NCBI GenBank assembly: GCA_003116995.1 | Contig: BDSL01000074.1 | Coordinates: forward strand, 434,001-498,000 | From: Yamagishiella unicocca | Lineage: Eukaryota > Chlorophyta > Chlorophyceae > Chlamydomonadales > Volvocaceae | Length of the DNA: 64,000 nucleotides | Direction: 5' to 3' | Shown: positions 24,601-36,500 of the stretch, in pieces | How positions within the stretch are numbered: position 1 is the first letter of the stretch | How the letters are laid out: each line of letters begins with the position of its first letter | Translations under genes and position numbers: made by a program | Notes under the pieces: model-generated | Told to the model about the DNA's origin: nothing | Database searches by the model: none | The model's input: the letters and a program-made list of their open reading frames with translations, nothing else

Positions 24601-27600
24601 TGGAGTTGCCGAGATGAGCACTGGAGGTTTGGACGGTCGGCGAATGGTGGTGGCGAGAGCCGAATCCTCCACATCCGTGGTTGGTCAAGTTTGGGTGAAT
24701 GGATGCAGGCTATTACCCCCCCTGGCGGGCTTACTAGCCCACGGGCTTTCCTCATAAACCCCCTCGTGGGGACATTGTCCTCGTACTTCTACAAGAGCGC
24801 TGCTTAGAGGGTCGAGGCAGTGGCAAGTGGATCTCCCCGTCGTGCGAAGTCGGTCGCATCACCCACGCTCGTTTCACCGAGCTGAAAGCGTACCCGATGC
24901 CTAGCATTTGCGTCCGGCCTATCACGACGCCTGCCCTGCCCTCCCGGGCCCCCCGCTGCGGGTTTTACTAAGACGGGTCTTTGCTCGGACACGGGTTTTC
25001 CCCACCCCCTCGCCCCCCCGCCCCGCCCCCCCGCCGCATGTGTATTGTGACGTGTGTTTCGTGTCAGGTGCTCCTTCTGCGCCTTCAGCAAGGGCAAGGC
25101 GGCCGAGGAGCTGCGCGGACCCGCCTACGTGGTGCCGTACGAGGAGATATCCAGGCGTACGGCAGAGGCGTGGGACAGGGGCGCAACCGAGGTACGGCGG
25201 TCGGAAAAGGGGGGTGGGGAAGGGAGCGGGCGGCGGGGTTCAGCCGACCCAGCTGCAGACCGGTTCCAGGTGTCGCTACTGGACCAAGGAATAGCAACGA
25301 GGAACCTCAGCCTGAAGTAGATGTTCAGGTCGATGCCGCGGCGTGCGCGCCCCCTTTCGTCTGGTCTGCCTGCGTTTTGAGTCGGTTCCGGAGCCAAAAC
25401 GCCCCCAAGCGCTCGCCTCCTCCTTGGCGCCGCCTGCACCGCCTCTCCTCGCCCCGCCCCGCCCCGCCCTCCCTATCTGCTCACCCCTTCCACCTACCTA
25501 CAACGTTTCTCCAAGCCCCACCAGAATTCCCTCTCCCCCTCCTCCCCCTCGGCCAGGTCTGCATGCAGGGCGGCATCCACCCGGACTTCAGCGGGAACAC
25601 CTACCTGAGAATCCTGGCGGCGGCCAAGGAGGGGGCCCCGGGGGTGCACGTGCACGCCTTCAGCCCGCTGGAGGTGCACCACGGGGCGACCACGCTGGGC
25701 CTTACGTTCGAACGGTGAGGGCCGGGCAGCCGACCGGAGGGGGCCTCCTGGGGGCAGGGGGTCTCCTGGAGGCTGCGTTACTGGTGTGGGTTGCAAGGAA
25801 AACCCGTGCGTTACTGGTGCGGGTGGGGTTGGGGGATGTTTTCTAGGGTGCTTGGCCGGGGGAAAGGGGGTTGCAAGGAAGGACCGCGTAGCGGGGAAAG
25901 GGGGCGGGCGTGGGGGTGTTTTTTAGGGTGCTTGGCCAGGGGAGAGGGGGGCCCGGCGGCGCCCCTGTATAGGTAGGCTGGGAAGCGAACGGCCGCACAG
26001 TGAGTAGACCGGGGGGGTAACGTGGATGGGGTATGTTGTGAGGTGCCGGTTAGTATCCCCTGTTGGGGCAGGCCCGCGTACATTCCATCCCCTCCTCCCC
26101 CTCCTCCCCCTCCTCCACCCCCTCCTCCCCCTCCTCCACCCCCTCCTCCACCCTCCTCCCCCCTCCTCCCCCTCCTCCCACCTGCTCCTCCACGGGTCTC
26201 CCTGGAAACCTCCTCCTCCTGGCCGGCATCTGGCAGCTACCTGGAGAAGCTGGCGGCTGCGGGTCTGGGCAGCCTGCCCGGTACGGCGGCCGAGGTGCTG
26301 GACGACGACGTGCGGCGCGTGCTGTGCCCCGACAAGATCGACGCCGCCACGTGGCTCCAGGTGGGGCTCGCTGTGCGGCCGCGTTGGGGGGTGTGCAATT
26401 CGGTTGTGGGGTTGCAAAAACGAACTGGTTGCGGGGCGGGTGGGCCAGGGGGGGGTGGGAGGGCCACGGAGGGGCGGGGGGGCCGGGGGGTTGGGCCAGG
26501 GAGGGGTGGGAGGGCCAGGGGGGGGAGCGTGAGGGTCGGGTGGGCCACGGAGGGGCGAGAGGGCCAGGGAAGGGCCGGGTGTGCCCGGACATCAAGGTGG
26601 GAGGCACTCCGCACCTTGCTTCGGTGCCATCGTGAGGCGACGTACGGTGCACGCTGCGCGGCGCTGCTCTGGGGCGGTTAGGCAACGACGATGGTGGTTG
26701 CCGTGGCGGTTGTGTCCTGCAGGTGGTTGGTGCGGCGCACCGTGTGGGTCTCCGCACCACCTCCACCCTCATGTTCGGAAGCGTGGAGGAGGGGCCGGCA
26801 GCCTGGGCCTCGCACCTGGTGGCGCTGAGGGAGCTGCAGCAGCAGGCGGAGGGGGGCGCGGAGGGGCCCGGACGGGGAGGGGTGGGCATCTCCGAGTTCG
26901 TACCGCTGCCGTTCGTACACATGGAAGCGCCCGTGTACCTAAAGGTGGGTCGTCTTCGGGTCAAGGGAGGGTGGGAGGGAGGGGAAGGTGCGCCGTGTAC
27001 GGCACCACCGGCGGGCCCACGGGACACGTTGCAGTGATAGCAGCTTCCGCCGGATAGATTAGCATGTCTTTCCCCCGCCCTCGCGGATTATCTTTTACCC
27101 GTCCGTCCCCTCCGTCTCTGTGCCGACCCACGGGTTTCCTCTCAGACACACATACACACACCCCGCCTGTCTCCCCGCCCAACCCGCGCAACCTATGCCG
27201 ACCCATGGGAATCCTCTCAGAACCCCCCCGCCTGTCTCCCCGCCCAACCCGCGCAACCCACGAGACCCGCCCCTTGCCGTCACCCCCCTCCCGCCCCCCT
27301 CAGGGTCACGCCCGTCGGGGCCCCAGCCTGCACGAGGGGGTGCTGCTGCACGCAGTGGCCCGCCTGTCGCTGCACCCACACGTCACCAACATCCAGGCAT
27401 CGTGGGTCAAGATGGGCCCCTCGCGGGCGGGGCAGCTGCTGGCCGCGGGATGCAACGACATGGGCGGCTCCATCATGAACGAAACCATCACTCGGGCGGC
27501 AGGTGTGCTGCACGGGTTGGGGTTCTAAGGTTAGGGTTTTAGGGTTAGGGTCGAGACCACTTCATCTTGTAGCACCACCACGGACCACCGCCCAACGCTG

Positions 27601-28084
27601 GTTGTCGTACTCCTGGTCTCCTGTACGGCGGCGGTCCAACCCCCTCCGGCGTCCCCGCCCCTCGGATATAACATAAGCCCCCCTGGGTCGCCCCACGACC
27701 CTACTCTCATCCCTTCCCCCTTCCCACTCCCGCCCCCCACGAAACACAAACCACAAGCAAATTTTCCAAGCCAAGCTTCTCCAGCATGCACCTACAGCCG
27801 AGTTCCCTGAACGCGTTTCCTAATCGGTTTCACTTATCTCTTCAGTGCCGACCAACCGGGCTTCCCCTCAACCCCCCAACCTCCCGAAACACACAGGCGC
27901 GTCTCACGGCCAGGAGCTGCCCCCCCGCCGCATGGAGGAGATAATCATGGCAGCGGGCCGCCAGCCGCGCCAGCGGACCACGCTGTACGGCACGCCTCCG
28001 GCCGAGCAGACCGCCCGGTCGTACGGCGCGTCGCCGCTGCAGCCACTGGTGGTGGCGGCGCCGAGCAGCGGCGCGCTGTGGTGA
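18630..28084 (+). CDS. Bifunctional FO synthase (CofG-CofH fusion)
   Basis: Makes the deazaflavin FO from tyrosine and 5-amino-6-ribitylaminouracil with two radical-SAM halves. In algae FO is a photolyase antenna. Sixteen phase-consistent exons: 18630-19187, 19931-20041, 20233-20379, 20803-20883, 21221-21371, 21874-21965, 22119-22250, 22445-22580, 23123-24032, 24260-24451, 25068-25191, 25557-25714, 26237-26360, 26723-26944, 27304-27502, 27897-28084 (about 1174 residues). The CofG half has [12 protein letters not shown] (Cys 195/199/202), [12 protein letters not shown] and [12 protein letters not shown]. The CofH half has [17 protein letters not shown] (Cys 834/838/841), [44 protein letters not shown] and QRTTLYG. 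The halves are joined by a roughly 260-residue Ser/Gly/His-Gln linker. The N-terminal 120-odd residues may be a transit peptide, and ATG 18759 is an alternative start. Confidence 0.95.
19590..19760. repeat. ~25-bp tandem repeat in FO synthase intron 1
   Basis: Six to seven units of ccacaggcttcctctcatat followed by C-runs, with single-base variants. Confidence 0.85.
20640..20802. repeat. Pyrimidine-rich tandem repeat in FO synthase intron 3
   Basis: About four units of cttccctcccttcctccatc with cctaacctgt spacers run directly into the acceptor at 20802, so they double as its polypyrimidine tract. Confidence 0.8.
21697..21751 (+). repeat. Dispersed ~60-bp intron motif, copy 1
   Basis: Matches 29424-29490 and 40603-40670: gcacc, ctacattccc, gtcgagttac, ggttcttttatgtaaccc. 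Lies in FO synthase intron 5. Origin unknown. Confidence 0.6.
21786..21860 (-). mobile_element. Dispersed ~80-bp repeat family, inverted copy
   Basis: In FO synthase intron 5, 13 bases before the exon acceptor. Reverse complement of the family: ttctccagtatgcatctcg ... acgggtcttcctcgaaaccc. Confidence 0.8.
23020..23105. repeat. 24-bp C-rich tandem repeat in FO synthase intron 8
   Basis: Units cgccctctcaacccctcgcc repeated about 3.5 times just before the acceptor at 23122. Confidence 0.85.
23664..23756 (+). repeat. Coding (CAGCAGCAC)n repeat in the FO synthase linker
   Basis: In-frame 9-mer repeats encode a Gln-Gln-His tract inside exon 9. They lie in the low-complexity linker between the CofG and CofH halves. 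A Ser/Thr/Gly repeat (aagcaccggcagtagcgcca) precedes it at about 23333-23450. Confidence 0.9.
27524..27552 (+). repeat. Telomere-like repeat in FO synthase intron 15
   Basis: ttagggttttagggttaggg: mixed TTTTAGGG and TTAGGG units about 20 bases after the exon 15 donor. Confidence 0.75.
27775..27880 (-). mobile_element. Dispersed ~80-bp repeat family, diverged inverted copy
   Basis: In FO synthase intron 15: ttctccagcatgcacc, cgcgtttcctaatcggttt, gtgccgaccaaccgggc. Ends just before the last acceptor. Confidence 0.55.
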
Positions 28085-28135
28085 TGCAATGTGAGAGTTC
28101 TGTGCGGTGAGGGGCATCAAGAGGGGAGTGGAGTG

Positions 28136-28215
28136 GGGTTTCGAGGAAGACCCGTGGGTGCCAGAAAAAACCGTCTAGAACAGACGTTTTGAGATGCATG
28201 CTGGAGAACTGGGTT
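28136..28215 (+). mobile_element. Dispersed ~80-bp repeat family copy
   Basis: ggggtttcgaggaagaccc, ccagaaaaaaccg, cagacgttttgagatgcatg, ctggagaactgggtt. Nearly identical to 33129-33208 and 42126-42204. Lies 50 bp downstream of the FO synthase stop. Confidence 0.85.
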
Positions 28216-28326
28216 GAGTGGAGTGGGGGGGGGATCAGGTCGGGGGGCACCAGATAGGGTGGTGGAGCCGCCGTGTTGGTGCGAGGGTGTTGGGGTTGGC
28301 ATGTGAGGGGTGGGGGGGGGATGTAC

Positions 28327-28405
28327 GAGAGGAAACACGTGGGTCGGCACTGAAAAGGAGAACCGATCCGGAATACACACGCTTGGAATTGCACGAAGAC
28401 ATGGT
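28327..28405 (+). mobile_element. Dispersed ~80-bp repeat family, diverged copy
   Basis: gagaggaaacacgtgggtcg, gagaaccgatccgg, gaagacatggttta: same subtype as 7375-7460. Confidence 0.5.
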
Positions 28406-29423
28406 TTAGGTAACTAAATTCGGAGGTTGAGGTGGGGGGGTGGGACGGGAGGGGAGCGGGTGGTGCGAGCACGGTGACGAGTGTGAGGGTGTGCCGTATC
28501 GTGACATGGCTTTCAGGCAGCGGGGAGGTAATGCGTCGGCGGCACCCAAGTGTACGGCGGCACCCAAGTGTACGGCGGTATCCAAGTGTACGGCGGCACA
28601 GATCCCTCGTTGCGCCGTCAGCACGTCGTCGCCCCAGTTGGCGTCTAGTGCTCTGGTCACGGGTTCATTAGTGCCGAGTCGCGGCGCGTCAGTGCCGCAG
28701 CAGGCAGGCAGCGCAGCTGCAGCTGTCTCTTCGTGCCGCCGGTGTGCGTGTGCTTCGTGCCTCCAGCGCTTGCGCCATACAGGAAGTAAAAGGCAGACGA
28801 AATCCCAGCGCTTGTAGTTGCTTGCACCTGGCGTGCTCCTGGGCGGTGCGATTGCGTAGCTGAGCTGCGGTGCGGGTGCGGGTGCGGGTGCGGTGTGGAT
28901 CGGAGCACGATCGCCAGGTCGTGGCTGCCGCCGTAATGTTGTGGCGCCGGAGCCACCACCGGTAGACGCCCAGAGTCGGGAGCTTTTCGTTGTTGTGCGG
29001 CTGTTGTTGCAGCCTCGGCTTACGCGGCATGCGGGGGCAAGCAAACGCAAGGCCCACGACGCAGGATGCCGAGACAGGTCGTGTTGTTCGCGCCCGGGGC
29101 GGGGCTGGGCCGCGCACTTGTGGGGAGGGGGGGAGGGGCCGATTGGTTGTCAGTGCGGGTTGGGGCAAGGAGGGCCTGTAGCTTGCACCGTTCCCGTCGT
29201 ACAGCTTCCGCCAGGATAGGATGTGTCAGCCCTCCGTCCGTATATCCTCGCGTTGCGTCGAAAGCCAACGACAGGGGTCCGGAAATCCTCGCGTTGCGTC
29301 GAAAGCCAACGACAAGGAACGCGATTATGCTTCCAGGCTGCCAGAGTGGTCCTCGGGCCGATGGAGAGCCATAAAGCATCCGTGCATGGGAGCGAGTTCA
29401 AGAGCCCTTATGCCCCCCCCCCG

Positions 29424-29490
29424 GGGTGTCCGAAGGCTATGCACCCACTACATTTCCCCAGTCGAGTTACCGATTCTTTTATGTAACCCC
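29424..29490 (+). repeat. Dispersed ~60-bp motif, copy 2
   Basis: gtgtccgaaggctatgcacc, cactacatttccccagtcga, gttaccgattcttttatgta. Close match to 40603-40670, here in intergenic DNA. Confidence 0.7.
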
Positions 29491-30505
29491 CCGATGCCAC
29501 GACGACGGGAAGCGGTTTTCGTGCTTGTCTTCCGTGCCGGGGCCTCGCGCCCGGGGTTTAAAACAGTTGACATGGTGGGCTCCGAGCACCCACGGAACAA
29601 GGGTTGGTATCCTTTAACACACACACACACAGCTCAGCATTTTTAAAACACATATTTAAAACACACACACATTCGCACAGCATACTTAAAACACACTCGC
29701 GCAGAAACGCGGCCGTACACGTTGCATGACGCTCAGGAATACATTTTCTGTAGGCGTTGCCAGGGCTGCATCTTACGCAGTACCTGCTCCACAGCTTAAG
29801 ACCCGATCATCCCCAGTGGCCGATTAGAGGGCAGAATGCGAGTATTAGAGGGCAGGCCGTGCGGCTGGGGCGGCTGTCGTGAATGCAACATACAACGTTC
29901 GGTGCTCGACAGTGCCGGTCTACTACCTGTTCCATTCGATTAACGAGTCTAGAGGCTTATCTGCGGGTGCCATTATAGCGTATGAAACTGCGGCGATGAG
30001 TAAAGCGCGGTAAAGCATGAAGGTGGTTCGAACCACACGAGGAGGCCACTGCTCGTACGAAGCAAGACGCGAAAAAGAACAGGGTAGAACAGAGGCTACA
30101 ACGATTTCAACGACGAGTTCGGCACGCTTGTTGGGCCGACAGCACGCGTTGACGAGCTAAGACCAAACGTCGCATTATTCGCGGCGCAATAAAGGAGTAT
30201 CCTGGCGGTCCATTAATATCTTCTGTGAGCGAGGCATGCGAAACGAACGGTCCAGCTGTCTACGTTCTAGCCCTTCCCGTTAAAGAGTACATCACCATCC
30301 AACTGTCAATTCCGGCCGGCTTCCCGCATCATAACCCATGACATAGCCACGTGGCGTTGTATACGACTCACTTCTACGCCTCATTATTTAAGTACTTGTA
30401 ATTAACACGATAGGGCTACAAAAAATGACTACCTGTATCGCCGTTACGTAAAAAGCCTCGCGACCTAAGCAGCAACCATTCATTTAGTGTGTCTACTTTG
30501 GCTAT

Positions 30506-33500
30506 ATGGCAGCTTTAGCCTGGTATTCCTCCAAGGCCGGAACTCCGTCGGTTTCCGTCGGCCGGGTCGCCAAGTTGTTCGTCTTGTGGGCTCTGGGCCT
30601 CTTCCAGACAACCAGCGCCGGCCTGACAGGTACAACAATGGTCCTTACCTTACACTGCCTATCATGGGTCCAACACCGCCAGCGGCCTTCCCGCAGGGCT
30701 CGCCCTTCCGCCTCTGGATGTGGCCGCAACGCAGTATGGGGGCGCCTGGGCTAGCGCAAATAGCATGGTATTCACGGACTTGATGAAGGTAGGTGGTGCA
30801 CGGAGCCCCTCCTCGCGCCCCCCACCTCGGTCACGCTCGTCGAGTACGTCCAAGGGGTGTCGCGACCGACACCCGCAAAACCTCCCGCATCCCCACATCC
30901 CCGTTCACCCTGTCCCACCACATATTCCCCCTCTCCTCGTACAACGTCAAGTTAACATGTGCCGTGTCGCAGAACATGCACCGCAAAGCTGCAATCCTGC
31001 ATTCCCAACGTAAGCCTTCTTCTCAGCCTGGTCGTACTTTGAGGCGGCTAGTCGGCACGAGGCGTATCTGATTCACACAAGGTTATAGACTATGGCTCTG
31101 CCCTCTGGCCCGGAGCCTACTGTAAACTCTTGTTGCTAACTGGAAGGATGCTAGCTGGAAATGGGGCTCGAGGAAGGACGCGACCCCATGCCGTGCAAGC
31201 CTATCGCCAGATCTTCAGCCGCACATGAAACGTGCCGCACCCTCCACCTTGCGTGGTCCCCCACGATGTCCGGACGGCCCACGCATCGAGCATTCCCCCG
31301 AACAGAAAAGAAAAAACACCGCGAATAACGCGAATCACCAGACCCACAACACCCCCCCGGGCAACCAACCCCAAGATACAAAACACAAGGGGCGTGGGGG
31401 GCGGCGGAGAACGGAAATTGGAGCATATGGACAACCATACGAGCCTATAACGCGATACGACAGCACAATGGCCGCAAAGATCACCGTAATAAGCAAGAGA
31501 CACTGCCTGCATTGCAACCCAGAAGTCCAGGGAGGGCTTCTGCTCTTGCCCGTGGGCACAAGTCCGCCCCTCCGAAACCCAAGCCTCGCTACTCCCCTGC
31601 TCCTTCGAAACACAACTTGGACTAAGGCTTCGCCACGTCCAAAACAACGCGTCGACCTGTCCCTCTCCAACGCTTCATGACATACGACCGTACGGCCCAC
31701 GCAGCACTCCACACTCTTCACGGCCGGTTCGCGGAACGCCGGCAGCACGGGGGCCTTCGGCTGGCTGAACCCCAGCAGCATCACCTGGCGGCCGGACGGA
31801 TATCCAGCAGGCGAGCAAGGGCTTCGAACCACGGGGAGCCTGAGGGGCCAGTTTTAGGGTTTTAGGGTCGTAAGGTTTTCGCCTCTCCACAGCACTTCAG
31901 AATAACGGTGGAGCAGTGTTTCCCATGAAGCACCGGTAGTAGCACTCATTGTAATGCCGAGGAACGAGGCCGAGGAGGGGGGTGGTCGCTGTGGTTGGTG
32001 GAGACGGGTCGTAGATAACCCGCCGCGCACAGGCAGCCGGCTGCACCGCTCCCTATCTATACCTTGCTAAGCTGGCCCGCCGATCGAGTCGTCGCTGTGA
32101 TGGGTAGCGTCCTAGCTAGCTGGCGCTGTAGCCCTGCTGTGTCCCTGTTTCTGCAACGCCGACATCGCACGGCCACCTGTACACGCCGCTACCCCTGACA
32201 CGACCTCGACGGTTTGGTGGTTGGTCCTCATCGAACCTCCGCCGGCCGACGCCCCCACACGCACGCAGGTCTACGACCTCCCAGCGGGCAGCAGTGGTGC
32301 GCAGCCACCACCATCGGCCAGGGAGGGGCCTTCTACTCGGCAGGTGGGTGGCCGGGGGGTGTTTGGGCTATAGCACGGCGGCTCGGTGTCGGCGTCCATC
32401 CCGGTGCCATGGTTTCGGAGCCTTGTGCTTGTGACCCCACGACCTCCACAGAGACACTAAGCGACGAGGAAAACAAGCACTAGGATTGTCTGTTGGTAGA
32501 TACGGGAAAGCCACCTCCGGCAGCGGGCCTTATGGGGAGCGCAGCCCGCGCTATCGTCCAACCGAATGTGGTTATATATCTCGTTACTCCGTTTCAGTTG
32601 GCCGCAAGGCGAACCAAGGGTAGAATTGATTCATTCCTTACCGGTTGGACATCGGGTAACCCAATGTCCGACGACTGGGCAACCCAAAATCTGGGTTGCC
32701 CAGTGCCCAGCTACCTGCGCGCCCCGCTGGTGCTTTGTGAGCACGTGAGTCCCACTACTCCCCGGCACCGACGTCAGCAGCCAGCAATTTCGGTGCTCCT
32801 TGGCCGTGCCACGCTGTCCCCGCAGGCCGCTATGTCGTACTGTACGACGGCAGCGGCACCGTCGAGCTCGACGGCGACGCCCGGGTGCCCGCCGTGTCCT
32901 CCTCCGCCGGGCGGCTGGAGGTGGACGTCACCCCCAGCACCACGGGTACGTGCGGGAGGGGAGGGGAGGAGGGTGTTGAGGAATGGGAGGGAGGGCAGGG
33001 GAGGGGAGAGGAGGGGAAGTGGGAGGGGAGGCGGGCAGGTGGGGAGTGCTAGGGAGTGGAGGGCAGGTGGGCAATGGGAAGGGAGGGGAGAGGACGGGAA
33101 GTGGGAGGGGAGGAGGGCAGGAGGGGAGGGGTTTCGAGGAAGGCCCGTGGATGCCAGAAAAAACCGTTTAGGACAGACGTTTTGAGATGCATGCTGGAGA
33201 ACTGGGTTGGGGAGGGGAGGGGGGGTCCAGGGGAGGGACACCGTGGCCCACCTAAGGCCCCCACCAAACCTTATCGCCCAGTCGCCGCCATTCGTTAGAC
33301 AGCGACCGCTGCCGCCCCCTGTAGCGGCATTCCCCGGGAGCCCGGTCCTACCCCTAGGCCGTCACCTCCTGGGTCTCCTCACCCCCAATGACTGACCCAA
33401 CCGATTCAACCACCCACCCAAACGCCCTCGCCGCCCACCAAAGAAGCACCTCGCCGCCCCCCTGGCCCCGCCCCCTGGCCGTGCTGCCCCTCTGGCCCCA

Positions 33501-36500
33501 GGCTTGCGGCTGCGCATCACCTCCTCCTCGCCCTCCGACCCGGTGGTCAATGTGCGCATCGTGCCAGCCGCATTCGAGGCCACCTACGCCACCAGCCAGG
33601 TCTTCAACCCCGCCTTCCTGGGCCTCGTACGGGTAGGTGTCAAAAAGGTACCGGCTGTAAACCCTAAAGCCCTGAGACCCCACCTGCTCCGGACACTCCG
33701 AGGCCTCCGGCGTCCTCCAATTGTTTGTTCGCCTCCATCCACTCCCCCGCGAGCAGGGCGTTCCGCTGCTCCGCTTCGCGTCCTGGATGCGAGCCAACCC
33801 CAACTCGGGGAGCAGCCGAGTGGCCCCCCGCGACTGGGCCGCCCGGACCACCCCCCGCCACAGCTCGCAGGTGGGAGCGGATGGGGGGGGGAGGGAGGGG
33901 GAGGGGGGGGAAGAGGGAGGGAGCGGGGGGGAGAATTGGAAGAGGGAATTGGAAGAGGGAGGGGAGGGGAAGGCAACAAGGCGGGAGGAGGGTTGTGTTG
34001 CGGGAAGGCTGGGCTTACCTGGAGCTGCAGCTGCTCACCTACCGTTGGTCCTACTGTTGTACTGTCGTACCGTACGACGCAGGTCCGCGAGGCTGATGGC
34101 GTGGCAGTTGAGCACCTGGTGCAGCTGGCCAACCAAGTCAACGCCAGCATGTGGATCAGCCTGCCCCGGGCGGCCAACGACTCGGACACCTACACGTACG
34201 GCATGATGTCGTACATTGCGGCCAACCTGGCGCCGGGGCTGTCTGTGACGTTGGAGTACGGCACCGACGGTCCCGGCTGGATCTCGTCTCATCAGGGGTG
34301 GGGGGAGGGGTGGGGGGAGGGGTGGGGGGAGGGGTGGGGGGAGGGGTGGGGGGAGGGGTGGGGGGAGGGGTGGGGGGAGGGGTGGGGGGAGGGGTGGGGG
34401 GAGGGTGGCGGGAGGGGTGGGGGGAGGGGTGGCGGGAGGGGTGGCGGGAGGAGTGGCGGGAGGGGTGGCGGGAGGGGTGGGGGGAGGGGTGGGGGAGGGG
34501 TGGCGGGAGGGGTGGCGGGAGGGGTGGGGGGGAGGGGTGGGGGGAGGGGGGGGGGGGGTGGGGGAGGGGTGGGGGGAGGGGTGGGGGGGGGTGGGGGGAG
34601 GGGTGGGGGGAGGGGTGGGGGAGGGGTGGGGGGAGGGGTGGGGGAGGGGTGGGGGGAGGGGTGGGGGGAGGGGTGGGGGGAGGGGTGGGGGGGGGGGGAG
34701 GGGTGGGGGAGGGGTGGGGGAGGGGTGGGGGAGGGGTGGGGGGAGGGGTGGGGGGAGGGGTGGGGGAGGGGTGGGGGGAGGGGTGGGGGAGGGGTGGGGG
34801 GAGGGGTGGGGGAGGGGTGGGGGAGGGGTGGGGGAGGGTGGGGGAGGGGTGGGGGGAGGGGTGGGGGGAGGGGTGGGGGAGGGTGGGGGGAGGGGTGGGG
34901 GGAGGGGTGGGGGAGGGGTGGGGGGAGGGGTGGGGGGAGGGGTGGGGGGAGGGGTGGGGGAGGGGTGGGGGGAGGGGTGGGGGAGGGGTGGGGGAGGGGT
35001 GGGGGGAGGGGTGGGGGGAGGGGTGGGGGAGGGGTGGGGGGAGGGGTGGGGGGGGGGGGAGGGGTGGGGGAGGGGTGGGGGAGGGTGGGGGAGGGGTGGG
35101 GGGAGGGGTGGGGGAGGGGTGGGGGGAGGGGTGGGGGGAGGGGTGGGGGAGGGGTGGGGGAGGGGTGGGGGAGGGGTGGGGGGAGGGGTGGGGGAGGGGT
35201 GGGGGAGGGGTGGGGGGAGGGGTGGGGGGAGGGGTGGGGGGAGGGGTGGGGGAGGGTGGGGGAGGGGTGGGGGAGGGTGGGGGGAGGGGTGGGGGGAGGG
35301 GTGGGGGGAGGGGTGGGGGAGGGGTGGGGGAGGGGTGGGGGGGGGGGGGGAGGGGTGGGGGAGGGGTGGGGGAGGGGTGGGGGGAGGGGTGGGGGGAGGG
35401 GTGGGGGGAGGGGTGGGGGAGGGTGGGGGAGGGGTGGGGGAGGGTGGGGGGAGGGGTGGGGGAGGGTGGGGGAGGGGTGGGGGAGGGTGGGGGAGGGGTG
35501 GGGGGAGGGGTGGGGGAGGGGTGGGGGAGGGGTGGGGGGGGGGGGGGGGGGGGAGGGGTGGGGGAGGGGTGGGGGGAGGGGTGGGGGGAGGGGTGGGGGA
35601 GGGGTGGGGGGAGGGTGGGGGAGGGGTGGGGGGAGGGGTGGGGGAGGGGTGGGGGGAGGGGTGGGGGAGGGGTGGCGGGAGGGGTGGCGGGAGGGTGGGG
35701 GGAGGGGTGGGGGGAGGGGTGGGGGGAGGGGTGGGGGGAGGGGTGGGGGGAGGGGTGGGGGAGGGGTGGGGGGAGGGGTGGGGGAGGAGTGGGGGGAGGG
35801 GTGGGGGAGGGGTGGCGGGAGGGGTGGGGGAGGGGTGGCGGGAGGGGTGGGGGGAGGAGTGGGGGGAGGAGTGGGGGGAGGGGTGGCGGAGACTGCACTC
35901 GCCTAGCTCGACGTGTCATGTAGATCCCAGCAAGTCAGCAGGGGCCCACCATCGTAATGGATCAGGATCCAGGAACCATCCAGCATCCATCCGCCCTCCC
36001 TCTCCAGCATACCCCTTTCCATTCATTCCGTTTCGAAAGCGTCGTACCGGGCGCCCAACCAACTTGATCTTCAACCCCGGGGCCGTTCATTTACGTTTCC
36101 AGTGCCGTACAGAACATCCTGGCCAACCTGGCCGCCAACTACACCTCCTGGCTGGACGCGGTGGCGCTGCCCGCCTCCTTCGGCGGGGGGTCGTCATTCA
36201 CTTGGGCAGGCCGCGACAACCCCACCTACTGGGCTGACGGCGGCTACTTCGGCGTCCCACGACCTGAGACCACTGTAGACAGGGTCCTGAAGCTGGTCAG
36301 GTGGGTTTGAGGGTGTTCGGGTTTAGGGTATTAGGATGTTAGGGTTTAGGGTATGAGGATGTTAGGGTTTAGGGTATTAGGATGTTAGGGTTTAGGGTAT
36401 GAGGATGTTAGGGTTTAGGGTATGAGGATGTTAGGGTTTAGGGTTTAGGGTATTAGGATGCTAGGGACGGGATTCCCCGGGCACAGGCGGTATATTGACC

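Larger units (their letters stand above)
28085..30505. other. Intergenic, no gene supported
   Basis: Between the FO synthase stop and the GH-like gene start. Holds two ~80-bp family repeats, an 18-bp tandem repeat (28537-28600, cggcggcacccaagtgta), a GTGCGG hexamer run near 28870-28895, a 41-bp duplication (29244 and 29285, atcctcgcgttgcgtcg), and CA-rich tracts at 29615-29700. Short ORFs show no family signature. Confidence 0.6.

Noticed and set aside
33504..36237. ORFs of 590-800 codons on plus and 587 codons on minus over the G-rich array
   Set aside because: An 11/12-bp repeat with few stops is open in many frames. The array lies between well-supported exons 8 and 9 and is intronic.
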